Shown here piece by piece: positions 1-6,246 of a stretch of 8,862 bases of DNA. The DNA lies in contig DIUF01000120.1 of assembly GCA_002422285.1 (NCBI GenBank), positions 1 through 8,862 of the forward strand, in the 5' to 3' direction. Numbering within the stretch: position 1 is the stretch's first letter; the number at the start of each line of letters is the position of its first letter. This DNA is from Flavobacteriales bacterium UBA6165 (GTDB lineage Bacteria > Bacteroidota > Bacteroidia > Flavobacteriales_D > Crocinitomicaceae). The notes beneath the pieces were generated by a model. It did not search any database, was not told where the DNA came from, and saw nothing but the letters and a program-made list of their open reading frames with translations. Position numbers and translations under genes: made by a program.

Positions 1-699
1 ATGCCCTTCAATGAATATTGCTCAAGCGAAATTTTCGACAAACTTTGCATGAACAAAACCGCTTGGTTCATGGCCGACTATGATTCTAGTCATGTGGCGC
101 GACCTTATCAGTATTCAGGGGGCAATTATATTCCCTATGCACACTATGGTTTTGCAGACTACCCCAGTGGTCAACTCAGGAGCAACGTGGTGGATATGGC
201 CAATTTCATGATCGCCATGATGAATTCAGGGAATTTTGGTGGCAATTCGATACTTACCAGCGCCTCTGTTAATGCCATGCTTACGGTTCAATTCCCAAGT
301 CTAGAAAACACACAAGGACTGAATTGGTATCGTGAAGAACTTTTTCACAGCAACGGATCAACTTGGCTTTGGGGTCACAACGGCGGAGAAAGCGGTGCAT
401 CCACAGATATGTACATCGACCCGGTGAATAAAATTGGTATTTGTGTCCTCACCAATGGAGAAGGCGACGCGCTTTATATTTGCGACGAATTGTACGATTA
501 TGCCTTAACACTTTCAGCGAGCACCGGCTATGCTCCGAACTGTATAACAGCAAATATTCCGTTTTTAGGCAATTTACCCACGAAAACCTTGTTGAAATAC
601 GTGGATTTGTTGGGAAGAGAAACAACATTTAAAACCAACACACCACTCATCAAAGTATTTAGTGATGGCAGCACAGAAAAAGTGTTTGTGTTTGAATAA
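1..699 (+). CDS. Serine hydrolase (class C beta-lactamase / PBP family), 3' part, with T9SS-like C-terminal tail
   Basis: This is the C-terminal 232 residues of a beta-lactamase-fold serine hydrolase, a family of D-Ala-D-Ala peptidases, esterases and class C beta-lactamases. The frame is open to the left edge, and the ATG at base 1 is probably an internal Met, because the catalytic SxxK and YxN motifs that normally precede this part are missing. What remains is typical: a YPSGQLRS segment (residues 54-61), in which family members usually have YPSGGLRST, and WGHNGGESGA (124-133), where HNGG takes the place of the KTG motif. Residues 195-232 (KTLLKYVDLLGRE, then NTPLI, then DGSTEKVFVFE) resemble the end of T9SS sorting domains, so the protein is probably exported through the outer membrane and surface-bound or released. 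The tail is only about 40 residues long. Substrate cannot be told. The family assignment is firm; T9SS export is inferred from the tail. Confidence 0.88.
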   Translation: MPFNEYCSSEIFDKLCMNKTAWFMADYDSSHVARPYQYSGGNYIPYAHYGFADYPSGQLRSNVVDMANFMIAMMNSGNFGGNSILTSASVNAMLTVQFPSLENTQGLNWYREELFHSNGSTWLWGHNGGESGASTDMYIDPVNKIGICVLTNGEGDALYICDELYDYALTLSASTGYAPNCITANIPFLGNLPTKTLLKYVDLLGRETTFKTNTPLIKVFSDGSTEKVFVFE

Positions 700-723
700 A
701 CCTTGTGCTTAGCCCTATCTTTG
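691..723 (+). promoter_or_regulatory. Bacteroidota-type promoter for the methyltransferase gene
   Basis: TTTG at 691-694 is followed after 21 bases by TATCTTTG at 716-723, a full match to the Bacteroidota -7 consensus TAnnTTTG with a -33 TTTG at an acceptable distance. Transcription would begin near 730, about 10 bases before the ATG at 740. The -33 box lies inside the last codons of the serine hydrolase gene. No Shine-Dalgarno sequence precedes the ATG, as is usual in this phylum. The match is seen directly; activity is inferred. Confidence 0.55.
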
Positions 724-739
724 CTGAAAACTATTCGTC

Positions 740-1375
740 ATGCGCTGCACCCTCTGCAAAACAACCCTTGAAAAACAAATCGACGACAAATTTTGGCAGT
801 GCCCTTCCTGTGATGCTTTTGTGATGCACAACGAACACTGGCTCAATGAGGAAGATGAAAAAGCACGTTACGATACCCACAACAACGACATCCTAGACCC
901 AGGTTATCGGAAATTTGTATCACCCATTTCAGAGTCCATTTTGAACGACTTCACGCCCGAACATTTGGGTTTAGACTATGGTTGCGGACCAGGTCCAGTA
1001 ATCACAGTGGTTTTGCGAGAATCGAATTATCAAATTGACCTTTTCGACCCGTATTATCAACCCGATTATGGATTTTTGGACAAACAATACGATTATATTT
1101 TCAGCTGCGAAGTTTTTGAGCATTTCTATGAACCCAAGAAAGAAATTGAAAAACTCGTGGGATTGCTCAAACCCGGCGGCAAACTCTACGTCATGACGCA
1201 TCTCTACGACCCGGAAGTCGAGGTTGAATTTCCGAATTGGTACTATAAAAAAGACCCCACGCATGTGTTTATATACACCAAAAAAACAATGCAATTCATT
1301 GCACAAAAGTTCAAATTGAAGCTTGAAAAAATTGAGGGAAGGTTGCTTGTTTTTGGGAAGGGGTTGATTAACTAA
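740..1375 (+). CDS. Class I SAM-dependent methyltransferase with N-terminal zinc ribbon
   Basis: This 211-residue cytoplasmic protein has no signal peptide. Cys3, Cys6, Cys21 and Cys24 form two CxxC knuckles, a likely zinc ribbon. The Rossmann methyltransferase core follows: motif I LDYGCGPGP (78-86) for SAM binding, the acidic end of strand 2 at FDP (102-104), a YDYIFSCEVFEHF segment (117-129) for motif II, and LLKPGGKLYV (142-151) for motif III. The linker ARYDTHNND...DPGYRKF (42-59) and the late YYKKDPTHVFIY (168-179) look like signatures of a methyltransferase family I recall from many Gammaproteobacteria and Bacteroidota, usually annotated only as methyltransferase-domain protein. The substrate is unknown; the ribbon and the conserved DPTH motif may help bind it. 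The ATG at 740 fits because it places the first zinc knuckle at the very N-terminus and a promoter-like element just upstream. It converges with the 739-residue gene, 24 bases away. The fold is certain; the family-signature claim is from memory. Confidence 0.93.
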   Translation: MRCTLCKTTLEKQIDDKFWQCPSCDAFVMHNEHWLNEEDEKARYDTHNNDILDPGYRKFVSPISESILNDFTPEHLGLDYGCGPGPVITVVLRESNYQIDLFDPYYQPDYGFLDKQYDYIFSCEVFEHFYEPKKEIEKLVGLLKPGGKLYVMTHLYDPEVEVEFPNWYYKKDPTHVFIYTKKTMQFIAQKFKLKLEKIEGRLLVFGKGLIN

Positions 1376-1377
1376 AC

Positions 1378-1393
1378 GCTAGTAGCTACTAGC
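1378..1393. repeat. 16-bp perfect palindrome between convergent genes
   Basis: GCTAGTAGCTACTAGC is identical to its own reverse complement. It fills most of the 24-base gap between the stop codons of the methyltransferase (ends 1375) and the - strand gene (stop TAG at 1402-1400). Further GCTA units follow (AATAGCTAA at 1395-1403). In RNA it could fold into a stem of about 6 bp with a 4-base loop from either strand, which would suit a bidirectional terminator, but no run of T follows on either side. It could instead be a protein-binding site or a dispersed short repeat. The palindrome is seen directly; its role is unknown. Confidence 0.6.
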
Positions 1394-1399
1394 CAATAG

Positions 1400-3619
1400 C
1401 TAAAACTCATACATCACCAACTGCCCATCAACAAATGTCATGCAGCGGCGATTGCCTGTGAAACGGATAAATTTAGAGCCGCGAAATGTTTGCGCCTTCA
1501 CCAAATCGCGGTCGTTGCCGTTGCGCTTGTAATAGGTAATTTCGTTTTGAACATCGTTCAAGGCCAAAATACCCAGCACGCGGTTGCCTTCTACAACTGG
1601 TGCAAGAAAATCAAATTGCGCTTGAGGTAAGGTGAGAAGAGCACCATTGATATTTTTCGGGAAATACACCATCACATCACTTTCACTTTTCAAGAGCCAA
1701 ATCAATTCTCCATTGTTAGAAAAAACACCTGCTACATTGGGCTTGATGTTGTTGAACAACTGCTGCTCTGCACCAAACATAATGCGGTGAGCACCTTTGC
1801 CATTAACGGATTCAACAACGTGAATTTTGCCATCAATTTTTTGTGAGAATGTGATCTTTCCGCGCAAAGGCTCTTTGAACCACTTGTTTTTCGCTACATC
1901 AACAGCGTGAAATTCTCCTCCACCAAAATAGCCAATGTGCAAGGCGCCTTTGTGGTTAAAAGCATGCAGTTGAGGCAAATCATCGGATAGATTCACAGGA
2001 ATATTGAGTGTTTCGATTTTGCCCGTTTTCAAAGAAAGCTTATGCAGTTTTTGCTCGCTAATAAATGTCACAAATTCCTCATTATTCCAAACATACGTAG
2101 CAATGGAACTTTGAATTTTTCCTTTAAAGGCAAATTCCTTTTGTGCCTCGCGGTTCTGCTCTGGAATCCAATACAATTTCTCAAATGTTTCAATCAAAAA
2201 GCCTTTGTCGAGCGGATGAATCGTTTTTAATCCTTCGCTCAAGGTAATAGAAGTTAGGATGTTTTTCTCAGCATCTACAACCGAAAAAGCACGATCCGCT
2301 GGATTGAAAACACCAACAACTGGATTCAAATTCAAGTGGAAAGAACTGCTCATGTTTTTAAGAGAAAAATTCCAAATCACTTTGGCTGTTTGAGCAGAAA
2401 CATCAACAGGCAAGGCTGGTGCAGCATCACCACCATGACTCACAGAACGCATGATTTTATCGCGATTGCGGAAATAGCTGTAACCATAATACACATCGAT
2501 GGGCAAACGAGCAACCACATCGGACGTAAGAAGTTGATTGCGGTTGTACCAACGATAATGAACAGTATTAGCGGTGTTTTGAAGCATGTTTTCAAACTTC
2601 TTCGTGGTATTGAAACCCGTTTGCATTTGATACGACAAAGCCACATCTTCCAACACCGATTGACTCACAGACAAAACAAGACTGTTTTCAAGAGCAATAG
2701 CATAAATCTTAGACTCATTGGGCACAACCCCCACCAATTCTTTGATTTGAATATTCTCGAATTGCGTTCCGCCTGCTAAAGACTCCAAAAGTTCTTTGGC
2801 TGAGAACAAATCTGAAATGGGCATCACATAAAACGGAATATTGTTGTAGGCGCTGAAAATCACGCCATTTTCAGAATATTCAAATAAAGGAGACAATTCC
2901 CATTTGGGCTCTATAATTACAAGAAGATCTTTTTCTAAAAATTCAAAAAAAGAAACCGTTTTTGGGAGCAAATTATAATAGGATAAATCACTGGCCCCCA
3001 TAGATGTCACTTGCAAATCGGGCAATTCAAAATTGAAATACGCGCGAATGCCTTTGTTGAAACAGTAAAATGCTTGCACCTCGTCACCATGAATAAAAGT
3101 AAATGATGCATTTCTGTCGCGTTGCTTGAATTGCTGATCAAAATTGGCGTTCAAATCAGTTCTTTTAATAAAATCGCTTGCACTGCTAAACACGCAATAA
3201 TTCCCAACAACTTTAATATTCCATTTTCCGTCAATATCCACAACAGACATAAATTGACGCTTGGTATTGATGCCTAATTTAGCAGACAAACTATCCAATT
3301 GCGCATCTCTAAACTCTCTAGATTGCTCAAAAATGAGAATAAATTCATCATCGCCTAATTTTTGGGCTACAATAGACTTCCAATAAGGTCCTTCGAGCAA
3401 TGTGCTGAATAAATCAATTAGTCGAATGTTGTTTATAGACCAGTCCAAATCTTCAGGCTTGCATTCTGACGTTCGATAGAAAATGTAAACGGGTTCTTCA
3501 GCGGATAAATACGCCGAAATTTCTTTTTCATTGCTCAGGTTTTTAGACCAAAACAAACCTAGGCCGACAAAAATTAGTGCCAGCACAAAGAATACCGAAA
3601 TAACAACTTTTGCTTTCAA
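1400..3619 (-). CDS. Membrane-anchored protein of unknown function, duplicated N-terminal half and propeller-like C-terminal half
   Basis: I do not recognise this 739-residue protein as a named family. Residues 5-23 form one hydrophobic helix without a cleavage site or lipobox, so it is probably anchored in the inner membrane with the rest in the periplasm. Residues 35-365 seem to hold two related halves: VVGNYCVFSSASDFIKRTDL (137-156) followed by FTFIHGDEVQAF (173-184) parallels ALENSLVLSVSQSVLEDVAL (309-328) followed by TVHYRWYNRNQL (352-363). The layout recalls DUF3352-type proteins, but this is not certain. Residues 445-739 are short hydrophobic strands separated by turns such as KTGK, DGK, NGE and DGQ, suggesting a degenerate beta-propeller. 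The start codon is TTG (3619-3617): a TGA stop lies two codons upstream, and the first in-frame ATG would lose the anchor. A TAnnTTTG box precedes it, and 94 bases separate it from the DUF4349 gene, so it may be transcribed on its own. Confidence 0.85.
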   Translation of the reverse strand: MKAKVVISVFFVLALIFVGLGLFWSKNLSNEKEISAYLSAEEPVYIFYRTSECKPEDLDWSINNIRLIDLFSTLLEGPYWKSIVAQKLGDDEFILIFEQSREFRDAQLDSLSAKLGINTKRQFMSVVDIDGKWNIKVVGNYCVFSSASDFIKRTDLNANFDQQFKQRDRNASFTFIHGDEVQAFYCFNKGIRAYFNFELPDLQVTSMGASDLSYYNLLPKTVSFFEFLEKDLLVIIEPKWELSPLFEYSENGVIFSAYNNIPFYVMPISDLFSAKELLESLAGGTQFENIQIKELVGVVPNESKIYAIALENSLVLSVSQSVLEDVALSYQMQTGFNTTKKFENMLQNTANTVHYRWYNRNQLLTSDVVARLPIDVYYGYSYFRNRDKIMRSVSHGGDAAPALPVDVSAQTAKVIWNFSLKNMSSSFHLNLNPVVGVFNPADRAFSVVDAEKNILTSITLSEGLKTIHPLDKGFLIETFEKLYWIPEQNREAQKEFAFKGKIQSSIATYVWNNEEFVTFISEQKLHKLSLKTGKIETLNIPVNLSDDLPQLHAFNHKGALHIGYFGGGEFHAVDVAKNKWFKEPLRGKITFSQKIDGKIHVVESVNGKGAHRIMFGAEQQLFNNIKPNVAGVFSNNGELIWLLKSESDVMVYFPKNINGALLTLPQAQFDFLAPVVEGNRVLGILALNDVQNEITYYKRNGNDRDLVKAQTFRGSKFIRFTGNRRCMTFVDGQLVMYEF

Positions 3620-3635
3620 GACTCAAAATATGAGA

Positions 3636-3643
3636 CAAATGTA
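3636..3643 (-). promoter_or_regulatory. Candidate -7 promoter box (TAnnTTTG) for the 739-residue gene
   Basis: On the - strand, TACATTTG (3643-3636) matches the Bacteroidota -7 consensus. Its last base is 16 bases before the TTG start codon, exactly the spacing seen between TATCTTTG and the ATG of the methyltransferase gene. No clear TTTG or TTG lies at the expected -33 position; the nearest TTG is about 27 bases upstream. The box is therefore only half of a promoter, and an 8-base degenerate match can arise by chance. Confidence 0.4.
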
Positions 3644-3713
3644 TCCAATTGAGTAGCGCATAAGCCACACCAATGCAAAAGCTACTAACAAAGGATTATG
3701 GATAACAAGGTTC

Positions 3714-4799
3714 TTATTTTTTGAACCACTCAATTATTCTTTTTCTTCGGCTTCTGATGAACAAGAAGAAAGCCAACAAGACCAATATTTGAGGCCATAC
3801 AGCAATAATCGATAAGACAAAATTGACAACTATGCTCCACCCAGATTTAAACGATTTTCCGAGTCGATGCCAAAAACTATTCTCATCAATGGGTTCTTCT
3901 TCGTCTTCGTGCAACTGATATAGCATAACACTTAAGGTGCTGAAACCAACTTTATCGTCCAGATATCTCAAACGACCAATGTGGCGTTCGATATCGTTTT
4001 GCAAAGGACGAATATGGTCTTCAATCATCAAGATTTCTTTTACGTTTTTAGCTTGTGACAAGAGTTGTAAATAGCGATTCAAATAGGCTTTTTTGTTTTG
4101 CAATTGTGTTTGAATGTCGTTGTATTCCTCCGTCACATCGAAAGCCGTAATGTTTTTAAATTCTATTTTATCACCTCCTTTTTCAATGCCCGCAAGAACT
4201 TTTTCGTAGTGGTCGGCAGGTACGCGAATCACCAAATTATAAACCGAGCGCTTATCATAATGCTCCAGTTTTTCAGTATGATAATACCCACCCCATTGAT
4301 GCACCAATTTATCAATATTAAACTTGCTGCTGTCAATGTTCTCCGTTTGAACCGTCATCGTTCCATCCTTGATGATTTTCAGTGATTTCTGTGTTGGTGC
4401 TGCTCCAGTTTCAGTAGTTTGCTTCGGGGTTTCAGCAGTTTTAGTCTTTACCGGACTAGTTTTATCACTCGCAGCCATCGACTTTGAACTGCCAGCATTA
4501 CTAGTTGCATTAACACTGAAAGAATAAGTGGCGTGATCATTTTGGTCAAAAATATTAGCCATAATAGTGCCTTCCTCAACATCGTCGTATTGCGAATAAT
4601 CATAGTTCGCCCCGCGACTATCGGACTCCCAAGCATAGGAACTTCCGGAAGCCGGTTCACCAAGCGCTACTTCTGGAACCAACTGGTTAATAGCACCCGA
4701 TGCAGTTTCGGCCTCACCAATTTTAGGCATGTCTTTATCTGCACAAGACAACAATGCGATGGAAAAGAGGAAATAGTATAAAATCTTCATAGTATTCAT
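3714..4799 (-). CDS. DUF4349 family lipoprotein with C-terminal membrane helix
   Basis: This 361-residue envelope protein has a signal peptide ending in the lipobox ALLSC, with Cys19 as the lipidated residue. The ATG at 4790 (Met4) would give a tidier MKILYY signal and is an equally good start. After Cys19 the mature N-terminus is ADKD. A long S/T/K/A-rich linker (about 95-137) leads to a DUF4349 domain (about 138-296): a ferredoxin-like first part with NLVIRVPADHYEKVL (188-202), DVTEEYNDI (221-229), a probable coiled coil (about 225-275) and GRLRYLDDKVGFSTLSVMLY (275-294). A membrane helix (about 321-348) ends the protein with the basic tail RSRRKRIIEWFKK. Lipobox, linker, DUF4349 and helix is, as I recall, the usual order in this family, whose function is unknown. 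The 77-base gap upstream shows no good TAnnTTTG box, so readthrough from the barrel gene is possible. The family call is confident; topology is inferred. Confidence 0.92.
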   Translation of the reverse strand: MNTMKILYYFLFSIALLSCADKDMPKIGEAETASGAINQLVPEVALGEPASGSSYAWESDSRGANYDYSQYDDVEEGTIMANIFDQNDHATYSFSVNATSNAGSSKSMAASDKTSPVKTKTAETPKQTTETGAAPTQKSLKIIKDGTMTVQTENIDSSKFNIDKLVHQWGGYYHTEKLEHYDKRSVYNLVIRVPADHYEKVLAGIEKGGDKIEFKNITAFDVTEEYNDIQTQLQNKKAYLNRYLQLLSQAKNVKEILMIEDHIRPLQNDIERHIGRLRYLDDKVGFSTLSVMLYQLHEDEEEPIDENSFWHRLGKSFKSGWSIVVNFVLSIIAVWPQILVLLAFFLFIRSRRKRIIEWFKK

Positions 4800-4876
4800 G
4801 TTTCAAGGAATAACGCGGTTTTGTAATGTTTCGTATTCATAATCAAAACTTTAAGAGACAGATGGAAACTTAATGA

Positions 4877-6226
4877 TTACTCCGCTTTTTTCTTTTTGTC
4901 GGGCTTGCCAAAACAAGCAGACATTCCAAGGTTAACATGCCAGTTTTTTGAGCCAGAAAAATCAAGTACGCCGATAATATTGTCCGTCATGGCGAAAAAT
5001 TGAACAGGCCCTAGACGCATATTTACACCCAAACCAATGTTTCCATAAGCACGACCATACATCGAATAATTAGCAGAAACGCTTAAGACTTCTTTCAATT
5101 TAATCGTTCCTCCCAAAGAAAAACCTGGACGATATCTACCCAAGATGAACTCATTGAACCAAAGTGCATTCAAATGGAGCATATCAGCCACCTTAAATCG
5201 AGCACCGAAGTAAAAGCGCGTGTTCAAAGAGGTTCTGTAGGCGTCGTCGTTTTCTGATGCATTAAAAATGCCACGAAGGGTGTCGGTGAAATTCTCAACA
5301 AAACCGGTACTATCTGCTAAAAACTGATTGATATCAACACCTTCAAAAGTATAATTCACATTGTTAGAGATATAATTTTTGTTGTCCGTTTTCCATCTGA
5401 TGAAACCCAAATCGATGACACTCGCAGAAAAGTCGAGCATATCGCTCAATTGGTAAGTCGCACCCAAATCTAAACCAAAGCCCATATTTGGAAAACGCGT
5501 TAAATAGGTAAATCCAAGATTGCGGTAATCGGAATTTTCATAATTGCTTAAACCTGATGAATAAGCGTGCATCACACCATCAATGGTAATATCAAAAGTA
5601 GTTGAGTCTGTGTAAATACCTAATTCCGAACGCGCTGTATGAATATTGGCTATTCCAGAAAGCAATTTGAAGCGCGCCCCAACAGTTAATTTATCGTCCA
5701 AAAAAGTTCTATTCATGCCCAAAGCATATTCCATGTAGGCATTCATCTTCACACCAAGCCCATCTAAATCTGCACGTTGCCCCAACAAACTTCCGCCATT
5801 CCCTTCAAAAACAAAACGAAACAAATCGCGCGGATAAATAAAGCTAAATTGAAAACGATTGGTTGCTGTTAATGAAAAATAGGTTTTACCTATTCGTAAA
5901 CCAAAACCAATCAGCTCATTATTGAAATCCAAATTGACGTGATTAATTCTTCCCATAGCGGCAATTGCATCGGCAGGACGAAACTCCAAGGAATCGTCAA
6001 AGTCGCGTTGCACCAAAAATTGATTCAAGGTGAAACCACTGTGATTGATCCCAAAACTGTGCATGCCCAATCCAACATTGGCGTAAAACCGAGCATTTGG
6101 ACGAAAAGCAGGATTCACATGTATGGCCTGTGCCATGTGTTGATGCTGATGTAAAGTAAAATTTCGCTGTGCCAAAAGTCCCTCGAGCATAAACAAACCT
6201 AATAATATTATCACTATCTTTTTCAT
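4877..6226 (-). CDS. DUF5723 family outer-membrane beta-barrel protein
   Basis: This 449-residue protein begins with a classical signal peptide, MKKIVIILLGLFMLEGLLAQ, probably cleaved after Gln20, a frequent end in Bacteroidota export signals. The mature protein opens with a VNPAF motif (37-41), also found in PorP/SprF-like barrels. It continues as alternating beta strands and turns, with repeated GLG, GFGLD and GARF strands typical of FadL/PorV-like or DUF5723 barrels. The last strand, VNLGMSACF, ends in Phe439, a likely BAM beta-signal, followed by the charged tail GKPDKKKKAE. It should sit in the outer membrane; its cargo or partner is unknown. It lies 20 bases after the lipoprotein gene, almost certainly in the same operon, with an AAGGAGG sequence before its ATG. 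Relatives are sometimes labelled flagellar motor protein MotB; nothing here supports that. PorP/SprF is the main alternative, but those proteins are nearer 300 residues. Confidence 0.85.
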   Translation of the reverse strand: MKKIVIILLGLFMLEGLLAQRNFTLHQHQHMAQAIHVNPAFRPNARFYANVGLGMHSFGINHSGFTLNQFLVQRDFDDSLEFRPADAIAAMGRINHVNLDFNNELIGFGLRIGKTYFSLTATNRFQFSFIYPRDLFRFVFEGNGGSLLGQRADLDGLGVKMNAYMEYALGMNRTFLDDKLTVGARFKLLSGIANIHTARSELGIYTDSTTFDITIDGVMHAYSSGLSNYENSDYRNLGFTYLTRFPNMGFGLDLGATYQLSDMLDFSASVIDLGFIRWKTDNKNYISNNVNYTFEGVDINQFLADSTGFVENFTDTLRGIFNASENDDAYRTSLNTRFYFGARFKVADMLHLNALWFNEFILGRYRPGFSLGGTIKLKEVLSVSANYSMYGRAYGNIGLGVNMRLGPVQFFAMTDNIIGVLDFSGSKNWHVNLGMSACFGKPDKKKKAE

Positions 6227-6238
6227 AACGCTAGTCTC

Positions 6239-6245
6239 CCTCCTT
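6239..6245 (-). promoter_or_regulatory. Strong Shine-Dalgarno sequence ahead of the DUF5723 gene
   Basis: AAGGAGG reads on the - strand from 6245 to 6239, two bases after the stop codon of the lipoprotein gene and 12 bases before the ATG at 6226. A shifted pairing using AGGGAG would shorten the spacing to about 9 bases. It is the only clear Shine-Dalgarno sequence I found before a start in this window; Bacteroidota genes mostly lack them. It could let ribosomes re-initiate on the barrel gene after finishing the lipoprotein. Confidence 0.55.
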
Positions 6246-6246
6246 G

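Noticed and set aside
1..3. ATG at base 1 as the true start of the serine hydrolase
   Set aside because: The protein would lack the SxxK and YxN catalytic motifs and any export signal, although it has a T9SS-like tail. The gene simply runs off the window edge.
2336..2779. A 147-codon open frame on the + strand inside the 739-residue gene
   Set aside because: It lies wholly opposite a gene with a convincing anchor and repeat structure, and its translation shows no domain or signal.
3680..3687. AGCTACTA upstream of the 739-residue gene, also present in the palindrome at 1384-1391, as flanking repeats of a mobile unit
   Set aside because: An 8-base match is expected by chance fairly often in 9 kb on two strands, and no inverted ends or transposase are present.
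3709..3727. Inverted repeat GGTTC / GAACC around a T-rich loop at the end of the DUF4349 gene
   Set aside because: The stem is only 5 bp with a 9-base loop, includes coding bases, and no T run follows the stem in the direction of transcription.
4800..4876. A promoter in the gap before the DUF4349 gene
   Set aside because: On the - strand the nearest candidates (TTAAAGTTTTG, TATTCCTTG) have the wrong internal spacing for TAnnTTTG, and the second is only 4 bases from the ATG.
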